From contig DWVS01000156.1 of NCBI GenBank assembly GCA_019120115.1, positions 1 through 10,103 of the forward strand: a stretch of 10,103 nt of DNA, written 5' to 3'. The notes below the pieces were generated by a model that was given only the letters and a program-made list of their open reading frames with translations, had not been told where the DNA came from and ran no database searches. The position numbers were made by a program, and so were the translations under genes. This DNA comes from Eisenbergiella intestinigallinarum. Its GTDB lineage: Bacteria; Bacillota; Clostridia; Lachnospirales; Lachnospiraceae. Positions within the stretch are counted from its first letter, which is position 1; each line of letters starts with the position of its first letter. Of this stretch, positions 1 to 5,868 are shown one piece after another.

Positions 1-800
1 GCATCTTCCGCCAGAAGCTGCAGGGTGAGTTCATACAGCTTCGGGTTCCGGTCGCTCCAGGCCTGAACATCCGGCACACACAGGGCGAGAACGCCTTCTC
101 CTTCGGCCTGCGCAAGAACGGGAGGCGGGGCGGCCGCGCCGGGCGTTCTTTCTGTTTTCTCCCCTGCTTCCTCTGCTCCGGCATTCCCGCGAGTCTCCCG
201 CAGCAGGGCGCGCACCCGGCCTTCACAGCCCGGATTCACGGTAAGCAAGGCGGCCTGCCTGGCAGCCTTTTCTTCCGCTCCGTTTTTCAGTCCGGTTTCC
301 AGGCGGGTTTCCACGCGAACCTCCTCCCGCTCCAGATGCCTTTCCGGCAGACATTCCAGATACACGCTCCTGTAGATGCCCGCTCCCGTATACCACCGGT
401 CCACCGGAGCCGTGGTGTTGTCCACCTCCACCAGAATTTCATTTTCTCCGTCCGCAAGCGCTTCCGTCACGTCCAGCGTGAACATGCTGTAGCCGTATTT
501 TCTTCCTCCCACATAGGTTCCGTTTACCGTCACCCGGCTGTTTTCATACACCCCGTCAAAGCGCAGGCGGTAAATCGTCCCCGGCTTCTTTTCCAGCCGC
601 AGCGCGCGCCGGTACCAGCCCGTCCCCCAACGGTCAAAGAAGCCCTGAGCTTCTCCCTGCTTCATGTTCCGGTCAAAGGGACTGGAAATCATCCAGTCAT
701 GGGGCAGCGTCACCTGCGTAAACAAAAGTCCCTCTTTTTCCATTCCCGGTCTCTGCAGCGCGAACTGCCAGTTCTGATTCAGACTTAATATTGTTCTCAT
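1..800 (-). CDS. Glycoside hydrolase family 2 protein (beta-galactosidase-like), N-terminal part only
   Basis: The frame is open from an ATG at 798-800 to the left edge, giving 266 residues with no stop; the C-terminal catalytic barrel lies outside the window. Residues 1-150 match the GH2 sugar-binding jelly-roll: LPHDW at 32-36, GWYRR at 61-65, FDGVYENSRVTVNG at 81-94 and DRWYTGAGIYRSVYLE at 134-149. From about 155 an immunoglobulin-like sandwich domain begins. It is interrupted by a low-complexity Ala/Glu/Pro stretch at about 203-236 and resumes with WSDRNPKLYELTL (248-260). No signal peptide is visible, so the enzyme is probably cytoplasmic. The start lies 12 nt after the GH28 stop with a GGGAG Shine-Dalgarno, so the two genes form one operon. 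GH2 includes beta-galactosidases, beta-glucuronidases and beta-mannosidases, and the specificity-setting residues are not in view. The family call is firm, the substrate open. Confidence 0.9.
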   Translation of the reverse strand, partial: MRTILSLNQNWQFALQRPGMEKEGLLFTQVTLPHDWMISSPFDRNMKQGEAQGFFDRWGTGWYRRALRLEKKPGTIYRLRFDGVYENSRVTVNGTYVGGRKYGYSMFTLDVTEALADGENEILVEVDNTTAPVDRWYTGAGIYRSVYLECLPERHLEREEVRVETRLETGLKNGAEEKAARQAALLTVNPGCEGRVRALLRETRGNAGAEEAGEKTERTPGAAAPPPVLAQAEGEGVLALCVPDVQAWSDRNPKLYELTLQLLAED

Positions 801-812
801 GTGTTTTCTCCC

Positions 813-2324
813 TTACCGGATCACAACGCCTTTTACCCGTTTCATGCGCACGTCGTCTCCCTCTTCGGCTTCTACGGTCACATTTTTCAGGAAAAGTCCT
901 TCCACGTTTTCCGCATACATTCCCCATTTTCCCTTCGCCGTCACATGTTCCAGGCGGATGCGCCGCGCCGGGCTTTCCGGAAGTCCCACGATATAAACCG
1001 CGTTGCCCTCGACTGTTTCCAGGTTGATGTTTCGAAAAACGATATCCTGAATGATGCTCGTTCCCTCTCCCACAGGCAAGGCTTTTGCCGGGTCATAGCT
1101 GTCTTCCCCGTAAAAATAGTCCAGATAAAGCGCTCCCTTGAACCATTTGGTGCTCTTGATGCTCTCATCCCGGTTGACCAGACGGCAGTTGTCATAAAGC
1201 ACGTTCTCGATGAATGCCCCTCTGCCCCTGGGCGCCTTCACGCTGGCGATGGAAAAGGAATCTTCAAAGGTGCAGTCCTGCACCAGCACGTTACGGATGC
1301 CGCCCGCCATCTCGCTTCCCATGGCCACGCCGAAGCCGGAATGGAAGCTGCAGTTAGTGATCCGGATATCCTCGGAAGGGATTCCCACCGCACGGCCCTC
1401 CTCATCCCGGCCGGATTTGACCGCGATACAGTCATCCTGGCTGGTGATGTCAGAATGAAACACGCAGACATCCCGGCAGGAATCAGGGTCGAAGCCGTCT
1501 CCATTGAAAATATTGCCGTAGCGGTTCCCGTTTTCGTCATACTTGCTGTTGATGGTGACCCGGTTCATGCTGATATGATTGCAGTAGACCATGTGGACGC
1601 ACCAGAAGGGCGACTGACGGGCCGTGATGTCCTTCATATAGACCCCGTCCACGTTTCTGAAGCAGATCAGGTTCCCCCGCCTACCCTGTCCACCGTCCAG
1701 TTCCGCCTTCAGCAGCGCGTTTCCGTTTCCGTCGATGGTTCCGCCTCCGGCAAGGGTGATGTCATGCCCCCGTCCTTCCTCTTCCTTCGTGTTGATCAGA
1801 CTGGCATGACAGAGCTGCTGCCTGCCCTCATACAGATAGGTCATCAGCGGATAGTCCTCCGGCCTGTCGCTGCCAAGAAGCCTCCCTCCCTTTTCCACGT
1901 AAAGGGTCATCTCGCTTTTTAAGAAAAGCGCGCCGGTTAAAAAGACGCCCTCCGGCACATAAACCATGCCGCCCGGCGCACAGGCGTCGATGGCGTTCTG
2001 AATGGCCTGTGTGTTCATGGTGCTTCCGTCTCCCACAGCCCCGAATGCGGTCACGTCAAACACCTGCGGCTTTTTTCTGGTTCTCGCCGTCACCAGGTTG
2101 CTCAGGGGCAGAAAGCCCTCTCTCATCACCGCGCCGAGACGGATGGTGTACTCCGTATCCGGCGTAAGATTTTCAAAGGTATAATCCGTTTCCTTCACCC
2201 TTGCGGCCTCTCTGCCGTTTAAGTACAGCACGTACTCCTCAATGCTCTGCGCATCCTCCGGTTTGTCCCATACCACCGCGATGCTTGTGTGTGTCTGCGC
2301 CGAAGGCGCAAGAAGCAGTTTCAT
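813..2324 (-). CDS. Glycoside hydrolase family 28 (polygalacturonase-like) with N-terminal FnIII-like domain
   Basis: This 503-residue protein is predicted to cleave galacturonan-type or related glycosidic bonds. Residues 1-85 resemble a fibronectin type III module (VVWDKPEDAQSIEEYVLYLNG, then LTPDTEYTIRL). Residues 88-150 carry the pectate-lyase-like entry motif (VTAFGAVGDGSTMNTQAIQNAID), followed by right-handed beta-helix repeats to the end. The GH28 signature is recognisable as N274-G-D276 in NGDGFDPDSC and D297-D298 in SQDDCIAVKSG. The usual G-H-G is G330-F-G332, and the usual R-I-K is S361-V-K363 in SVKAPRGRG, so two canonical active-site residues are replaced. No signal peptide is seen, pointing to cytoplasmic action on imported oligosaccharides. 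The ATG at 2322-2324 is preceded by GGAGGG and AGAGG. It is the first gene of the operon with the GH2 gene. The fold is certain; the exact reaction is not. Confidence 0.9.
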   Translation of the reverse strand: MKLLLAPSAQTHTSIAVVWDKPEDAQSIEEYVLYLNGREAARVKETDYTFENLTPDTEYTIRLGAVMREGFLPLSNLVTARTRKKPQVFDVTAFGAVGDGSTMNTQAIQNAIDACAPGGMVYVPEGVFLTGALFLKSEMTLYVEKGGRLLGSDRPEDYPLMTYLYEGRQQLCHASLINTKEEEGRGHDITLAGGGTIDGNGNALLKAELDGGQGRRGNLICFRNVDGVYMKDITARQSPFWCVHMVYCNHISMNRVTINSKYDENGNRYGNIFNGDGFDPDSCRDVCVFHSDITSQDDCIAVKSGRDEEGRAVGIPSEDIRITNCSFHSGFGVAMGSEMAGGIRNVLVQDCTFEDSFSIASVKAPRGRGAFIENVLYDNCRLVNRDESIKSTKWFKGALYLDYFYGEDSYDPAKALPVGEGTSIIQDIVFRNINLETVEGNAVYIVGLPESPARRIRLEHVTAKGKWGMYAENVEGLFLKNVTVEAEEGDDVRMKRVKGVVIR

Positions 2325-2380
2325 GTCCTCTTTTCCCTCCGTAATTTTTTGGCGCTGCGGCCTGGAAATGACCGCGCAGC

Positions 2381-2407
2381 GGCTGAATGTAAGGCCTTAC
2401 ATCAGCC
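2381..2407. promoter_or_regulatory. Candidate operator: 16-bp perfect palindrome in the GH28 leader
   Basis: ATGTAAGGCCTTACAT at 2387-2402 is a perfect palindrome. It is extended by GGCTG (2381-2385) and CAGCC (2403-2407) with one unpaired base at 2386. It lies about 8-23 nt after the transcription start expected from the promoter at 2417-2444, a typical position for a repressor roadblock. The regulator is not in the window. On the plus strand the same hairpin is followed by five T residues, so it could also stop antisense transcription. Confidence 0.5.
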
Positions 2408-2416
2408 TTTTTGCCT

Positions 2417-2444
2417 ATTATATCAAAAAGAAGGACGTTTTCAA
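2417..2444 (-). promoter_or_regulatory. Sigma-A promoter of the GH28-GH2 operon
   Basis: On the minus strand, TTGAAA (2444-2439) and TATAAT (2422-2417) are separated by 16 nt. That is five of six matches at -35 and six of six at -10. The expected start is near 2410, leaving a leader of about 85 nt before the GH28 ATG. The -35 hexamer contains the TGA stop of the preceding acetyltransferase gene. Confidence 0.7.
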
Positions 2445-2863
2445 GGTGTAATTTTTTTATTCCCCCATGTAATTCCCATGCGCCCGTTTTTACATCCTGC
2501 GCAGCCTTTGCGTCCCTGTTGTCTGGCATCCATGATCAGCTGCTCCATAATCCGGGATGCATATCCCCTGTTCTGACAGCGCGGCGAAGTATTCACCCCC
2601 AGAATCGCCTGCCAGGTTCCTTTTTCATCGTGCCAGGCCGTGTTATGAAACATGTCGTCCTCAATCTTCGGCTGATTGATTACCGGTCCGTTGATAAACG
2701 CCGCAATTTCTCCTTCCTCCTCGAGAATCCAGAAATGTTCCGGATAGACATTCAGCCTCTTTTCATATTCTTCCGCCGAAATCCTCTCTTCCGGAGAGTA
2801 ACACTCTTCTCCGATTCTGTTCAGCGCCTCCAGATCCTGTTTCTCTGCATGACGAATCCGCAT
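2441..2863 (-). CDS. GNAT-family N-acetyltransferase, C-terminally truncated
   Basis: The ATG at 2861-2863 follows a strong AAAGGAGG and gives 140 residues. It begins in typical GNAT fashion (MRIRHAEKQDLEALNRIGEECY). Residues 39-61 (VYPEHFWILEEEGEIAAFINGPV) and 73-91 (HNTAWHDEKGTWQAILGVN) match the clostridial AANAT-like branch. Motif A for acetyl-CoA is present as Q97-N-R-G-Y-A102 followed by a helix. After QGRKGC (116-121) the resemblance stops: the expected motif B (LTCK...HYY..FGF) is replaced by about 19 unrelated residues. Relatives run to roughly 160 residues, so the last acetyl-CoA-binding strands appear lost by deletion or frameshift, and the product may be inactive. The gene starts 110 nt after hypE and could be read through from it. 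It has no obvious role in hydrogenase maturation. Confidence 0.7.
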   Translation of the reverse strand: MRIRHAEKQDLEALNRIGEECYSPEERISAEEYEKRLNVYPEHFWILEEEGEIAAFINGPVINQPKIEDDMFHNTAWHDEKGTWQAILGVNTSPRCQNRGYASRIMEQLIMDARQQGRKGCAGCKNGRMGITWGNKKITP

Positions 2864-2882
2864 AAAATCCTCCTTTATAAAC

Positions 2883-2940
2883 AGCCGCCGCAGAACATTT
2901 CCGGATTCTGTTTCCATCCACCGGTCTGCTCTGCGGCGGC
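2883..2940. repeat. 11-bp inverted repeat between hypE and the acetyltransferase gene
   Basis: GCCGCCGCAGA at 2883-2893 is perfectly complementary to TCTGCGGCGGC at 2930-2940, with a 36-nt spacer. On the minus strand the second arm is followed by TGTTTATAAAGGAGG, which includes the acetyltransferase ribosome-binding site. The U tract is too weak for a clear terminator. A partial terminator or mRNA-stabilising hairpin after hypE is the likeliest reading. Confidence 0.4.
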
Positions 2941-2973
2941 CACGCCTTTTTGGGTTTTCCGTTCCGCTTTCTT

Positions 2974-3960
2974 TCAACAGATTCTGGGCAGTCCTTCCCC
3001 GATCAGCTCCGACACCACTCGCAGCCCGCCCAGGGACGTGTGCAGAAGCACCTTTCCGTCCTCTCTGTGGGAAATGCTCCCAATCAGGGCGGCATTTTCG
3101 CCGTAGCGGCTTTTTTTCATGCAGGCAAGGGCCAATTCCGCGTCCGCCGCATCCACCACCGCCGTCATTTTTCCCTCGTTTCCCATATACAGAGGATCCA
3201 GGCCCAGCATACCGCAGAAGCCCTTCACGGGAACGGATACCGGCAGGGCCTCCTGGGAAAGTTCCACGCAGCAGCCGGAAGAGCGGGCGAACTCGGAAAG
3301 CACCGTGGCAAGGCCGCCTCTGGTCACATCCCGCATGGCGTGAACGTGCACCCCCGCCTGCTGCAGGGCGGACACCATCTCTCCCAGCGGGGCGCAGTCG
3401 CTTCTGATCTCATTCTCAATTCCCATCCGGGAGCTTAAAATCGCCGCGTGATGCTCTCCCAGAAAGCCGGATACCAGAACCGCGTCCCCTTCCCGGCAGG
3501 CGGATGCGCTCACGCAGACGCCTTCCGGAAGGAAGCCCACGCCCGCCGTGTTGATGAACACGCCGCCCTTTCCTTCCACCACCTTGGTGTCTCCCGCCAC
3601 GATCAGGACTCCCGCCTCCGCTGCGGTTTCCGCCATGGACACGGCGATTCTCGCAAGCGCTTCTCCATCCGCCCCTTCTTCAATGATGAAGCCGCAGGTC
3701 AGATACTTCGGCACGGCGCCGCTCATCAGCAGGTCGTTTACCGTTCCGCACACGCACAGCCTGCCGATATCTCCTCCGGGGAAAAAGAGCGGGTCCACCA
3801 CAAAGCTGTCCGTGGTCATGGCAAGCCTTCCGCTTCCCTCCACCACAGCGGAATCCTCCATTTTATCCAGAACCTCATTATGAAAATTTGCTTCAAAAAT
3901 CTCCCGGATCAGCTGCCCGGTCTCCCTGCCGCCGCTTCCGTGAGCCATTGTAATTTTCAT
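2974..3960 (-). CDS. hypE: HypE, carbamoyl dehydratase in [NiFe]-hydrogenase maturation
   Basis: This 328-residue cytosolic protein belongs to the AIR synthase/PurM-like family. It uses ATP to dehydrate a carbamoyl group on its own C-terminal cysteine to a thiocyanate, the source of the cyanide ligands. The N-terminus MAHGSGGRETGQLIREIF (5-22), DSFVVDPLFFPGGDIG (51-66), VNDLLMSGAVPKYL (74-87) and AGDTKVVEGKGG (122-133) are the expected ATP-binding segments. The chain ends in the diagnostic L-P-R-I-C, giving the acceptor Cys328. The ATG at 3958-3960 is chosen because it follows AAGGAGG at ideal spacing and begins with the family N-terminus. The same frame is open a further 50 codons upstream through three hairpins, but that stretch has no family similarity. 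It follows hypD after 171 nt, an unusually wide gap for this set. Confidence 0.97.
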   Translation of the reverse strand: MKITMAHGSGGRETGQLIREIFEANFHNEVLDKMEDSAVVEGSGRLAMTTDSFVVDPLFFPGGDIGRLCVCGTVNDLLMSGAVPKYLTCGFIIEEGADGEALARIAVSMAETAAEAGVLIVAGDTKVVEGKGGVFINTAGVGFLPEGVCVSASACREGDAVLVSGFLGEHHAAILSSRMGIENEIRSDCAPLGEMVSALQQAGVHVHAMRDVTRGGLATVLSEFARSSGCCVELSQEALPVSVPVKGFCGMLGLDPLYMGNEGKMTAVVDAADAELALACMKKSRYGENAALIGSISHREDGKVLLHTSLGGLRVVSELIGEGLPRIC

Positions 3961-3998
3961 CGTTACCTCCTTGCCGAAGCGTTTTACGCTGAGGCCGT

Positions 3999-4103
3999 GA
4001 GGAGAAATCACGCAGGTGATTTCTCCTCTACGATCACAGCAGTTTTGTGCTTCAGCGCAAAACTGCCGATTGAAAAATAAGTCATCAGGCTTATTTTTCA
4101 ATC
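3999..4103. repeat. Three consecutive hairpins between hypD and hypE
   Basis: Three stems sit side by side. Arms 3999-4011/4016-4028 form 13 bp with loop GCAG. Arms 4039-4050/4055-4066 form 12 bp with one wobble pair and loop TTCA. Arms 4068-4081/4090-4103 form 14 bp with an 8-nt loop. Together they fill about 105 of the 171 nt between hypD and hypE. None is followed by a clean U tract on the minus strand. They look like a palindromic repeat cassette, which could stabilise or process the operon mRNA and change the HypE:HypD ratio. Whether it is a dispersed genomic repeat cannot be told from one copy. Confidence 0.7.
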
Positions 4104-4131
4104 TCACCATCCTTTCCCATTTTTTCCTGCC

Positions 4132-5274
4132 CTACCATCCCCCGGACTGCCAGCAGGAAAAGCAGCTTCCTTCCGTGGAAACCATGCAGGCGCCCTGGGG
4201 CGTCTGGGGCGTGCATACCCTGCCGAACAGCGGGCATTCCTGCGGCCGGATCCTTCCCATCAATACCTGCGCACAGCGGCAGGCAGGATTTCCTCCCGCA
4301 TCCTCCATCAGTTCCGCGCTTCCCGCATCGAAGGCTTCATATTCCTTCCTCAGCTTCCTTCCGGAACCCGCGATCACGCCGATCCCCCGCCAGGCTGCGT
4401 CACAGGGCTCGAAAAAGCGGTCCACCCGCTCCCGCGCCTCCGTATTCCCTTCTTCCGTTACCGCCGAAGGATACATATTCAGCACCCGTCCCTGCCCCTG
4501 AAGCTTCACCAGGGCGGCGATGGCAGCCAGGATTTCCTCTCCTTCAAAGCCCGCCACCACAAAGGGGAGGCCATACTTTCGCGCCAGAGGCTCGAAGATA
4601 CGGCTGCCTGTGATTACGCTCACATGTCCAGGGGCGAGAAAGCCGTGAATCCTTTGGGATTCACGGTTTTCTCGAAATATCTGCTCCCTGGCGGGAGCAG
4701 ATATTTCCCCGGCGGGCTGTATCCGAATAGATTCCTGTATTTCCCCAGTGGTGTAAACATCGGCAGAATTATGGGCGCAGATCCAGTCGATTGCAGGGGG
4801 CATCACCTTCAAAGAGGTGAGAAGGCGCAGATTCTTAACGCCCTGCTCCAGCGCTTCCTGCACCAGAAGGGCATAAACAGGCGTTGTGGTCTCAAAGCCC
4901 ACCGCCGCAAAAATGTATCCATGATCCGGGTCCGCTTTTGCAAGCCTCAGCGCGTCCATAGGGGAATAGACCATCCGCACGCTGCATCCCTGAGCGCGCG
5001 CCTCACCCAGGCTGATAGCGCTTCCGGGGACGCGGAGCATATCGCCGAAGGTCACGATGCAGTTCTTCGGATCCATTCCCAACTCGATCAGACGGTCAAT
5101 ATAAGCGCTCACCGTCACGCAGACCGGGCAGCCGGGACCGGACACCAGCTCGATGGAGGGCGGCAGCAGGGCGGGAATCCCGTTTCTGTGAATTTCCGCC
5201 GTGTGGGTGCCGCACACCTCCATGAAGCGGAGCGGCTTTCCGTCATAGCTTTGGAGATACTCAAGGATTTTCAT
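4132..5274 (-). CDS. hypD: HypD, Fe-S scaffold for Fe(CN)2CO assembly, with a 37-residue insertion
   Basis: HypD pairs with HypC and carries the iron that receives cyanide and CO. The 380 residues include FMEVCGTHTAEIHR (17-30, Cys21), SGPGCPVCVT (45-54, Cys49 and Cys52), FGDMLRVPGS (76-85), VGFETTTP (125-132) and FLAPGHVSVITGS (212-224). The C-terminal cysteine set at 332, 334, 347, 354 and 363 (CRCAQVLMGRIRPQECPLFGRVC) includes the ligands of the [4Fe-4S] cluster. The ATG at 5272-5274 is chosen for the family N-terminus and the GGAGGAGG before it. Longer starts in this frame only read antisense-like sequence over hypC. It overlaps hypC by 14 nt, so translation is coupled. Compared with E. 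coli HypD as recalled, about 37 residues (near 171-207) are extra between the PPA and HGFLAPGHVS segments. They coincide with a double hairpin in the DNA. All recognised functional motifs remain, and without the insert the protein would be about 343 residues. Confidence 0.96.
   Translation of the reverse strand: MKILEYLQSYDGKPLRFMEVCGTHTAEIHRNGIPALLPPSIELVSGPGCPVCVTVSAYIDRLIELGMDPKNCIVTFGDMLRVPGSAISLGEARAQGCSVRMVYSPMDALRLAKADPDHGYIFAAVGFETTTPVYALLVQEALEQGVKNLRLLTSLKVMPPAIDWICAHNSADVYTTGEIQESIRIQPAGEISAPAREQIFRENRESQRIHGFLAPGHVSVITGSRIFEPLARKYGLPFVVAGFEGEEILAAIAALVKLQGQGRVLNMYPSAVTEEGNTEARERVDRFFEPCDAAWRGIGVIAGSGRKLRKEYEAFDAGSAELMEDAGGNPACRCAQVLMGRIRPQECPLFGRVCTPQTPQGACMVSTEGSCFSCWQSGGW
4631..4710. 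repeat. Double-hairpin palindromic element inside hypD
   Basis: Hairpin 1 has arms 4635-4652 and 4657-4674: 17 of 18 positions are Watson-Crick paired, with one G-T on the plus strand, and a 4-nt loop. It abuts hairpin 2, arms 4675-4688 and 4693-4706, 14 of 14 paired with a 4-nt loop. GGGG at 4631-4634 pairs with CCCC at 4707-4710 and closes both into a three-way junction. A 9-bp direct repeat, TATTTCCCC, occurs at 4702-4710 and 4738-4746. The whole stretch is read through in frame by hypD. One arm of hairpin 1 also encodes the conserved I-H-G-F-L, so the insertion boundary is not obvious from DNA alone; about 4654-4764 best matches the extra protein residues. Confidence 0.85.
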
Positions 5275-5491
5275 CCGCCATGACCTCCTCCAGCTCGTCA
5301 AACAGTTCCTGCATCCGGTCTCCCTCTTCTTCGGAAAGCACCTGCAGAATACAGCCCGCATGCACCAGCACCCGGTCTCCGGGCTTCACCTTCACCAGTC
5401 CCGCCTCCGCTGTCACCTGATTTCCCTGAAAATCCACCACAGCCTTATTTTCCTTTATCGACAACACCCTTCCGGGCAAAGCAACACACAT
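5261..5491 (-). CDS. hypC: HypC, chaperone for Fe(CN)2CO assembly and delivery
   Basis: HypC binds the HypD iron site through its N-terminal cysteine and carries the Fe(CN)2CO group to the hydrogenase large subunit. The 76-residue product starts with the invariant M-C-V-A-L-P-G, so Cys2 becomes N-terminal after Met removal. It continues with a small beta-barrel (AVVDFQGN at 17-24, VKPGDRVLVHAG at 35-46) and an acidic helical tail. That N-terminus fixes the start at the ATG 5489-5491. A GTG start 21 nt upstream would bury Cys2, so it is rejected. The ribosome-binding site GGAAAAG is only moderate. hypC is first in a hypC-hypD-hypE run. It has its own promoter at 5637-5664 and a leader of about 140 nt, and its end contains the hypD ribosome-binding site. 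Confidence 0.96.
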   Translation of the reverse strand: MCVALPGRVLSIKENKAVVDFQGNQVTAEAGLVKVKPGDRVLVHAGCILQVLSEEEGDRMQELFDELEEVMADENP

Positions 5492-5511
5492 ACTTTTCCA
5501 TTGACCGCACA

Positions 5512-5614
5512 CCGTACGGGCAGCCGCCCGTCGGACAGTCTTTCCTTTCTGCAGCCTCCGACATCCGAAAGTCTGCTCTTCTTACGACAGTTGAAACGGG
5601 GCTCAGGCCGTTTC
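5512..5614 (-). promoter_or_regulatory. Structured leader upstream of hypC with competing stems
   Basis: Four stems can be drawn. A pairs 5593-5599 with 5608-5614 (7 bp). B pairs 5530-5535 with 5557-5562 (6 bp). C pairs 5536-5544 with 5567-5575 (9 bp, one mismatch). D pairs 5516-5521 with 5526-5531 (6 bp, extendable by 5512-5514/5532-5534). B and C interleave, and D uses one B arm, so they are mutually exclusive or form a pseudoknot. D ends about 20 nt before the hypC ATG. The layout suits translational or attenuation control, but I do not recognise a known riboswitch class. Confidence 0.35.
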
Positions 5615-5636
5615 CATTGCCGCCAAATCATTTTCT

Positions 5637-5664
5637 ATTATACTCGTTTCCAGCCGATTTTCCA
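5637..5664 (-). promoter_or_regulatory. Sigma-A promoter of hypC-hypD-hypE
   Basis: On the minus strand, TGGAAA (5664-5659) and TATAAT (5642-5637) are separated by 16 nt: four of six and six of six consensus matches. The expected start is near 5630. It is needed because hypC is cut off from hypF by two genes on the other strand. Confidence 0.6.
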
Positions 5665-5764
5665 GCCCTTTCAGCGACGTTTCCCGGCCCCGGCAGTGCC
5701 TGGCCGGTCTATTTTTTCCCCCGGTTTTTCTTAGTCATACATCTGATCCTGCGAAAAAAAATTC

Positions 5765-5793
5765 GTGACGAAAACGGCACATCCATGTATAAT
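5765..5793 (+). promoter_or_regulatory. Sigma-A promoter of the PlsY-like/glycosyltransferase pair
   Basis: GTGACG (5765-5770) and TATAAT (5788-5793) are 17 nt apart: four of six and six of six consensus matches. The expected start is near 5800, leaving a leader of about 70 nt before the TTG start at 5869. It is divergent from the hypC promoter, with about 100 nt between the two -35 boxes. Confidence 0.6.
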
Positions 5794-5868
5794 CATACAG
5801 TAGTCTGTTTTTTCTCTCCAGGGACCATACAAATATCGGCAGCATATGCTTTTAAGAGGGTGAGACAT

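Noticed and set aside
801..1922. A 373-codon plus-strand ORF opposite the GH28 gene.
   Set aside because: It is antisense to a clear GH28 protein, has no recognisable motif, and such long shadows arise from GC-rich third positions.
2353..2381. Second leader hairpin of the GH28 gene (7-bp stem, arms 2353-2359 and 2375-2381).
   Set aside because: It is short, has a 15-nt loop and no distinctive partner structure; in a GC-rich leader it may be chance.
2864..2977. Acetyltransferase with 38 extra N-terminal residues starting near the hypE stop.
   Set aside because: The extra residues are Arg-rich without GNAT similarity, and the ATG at 2861-2863 has an ideal AAAGGAGG site.
5275..5361. Longer HypD with 29 extra N-terminal residues.
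   Set aside because: The extension reads hypC in another frame, is Arg/Cys-rich without family similarity, and the ATG at 5272-5274 has a much better ribosome-binding site.
5512..5614. Assignment of the hypC leader to a named riboswitch (NiCo, Moco, cobalamin).
   Set aside because: None of the conserved boxes of those classes that I can recall is present.
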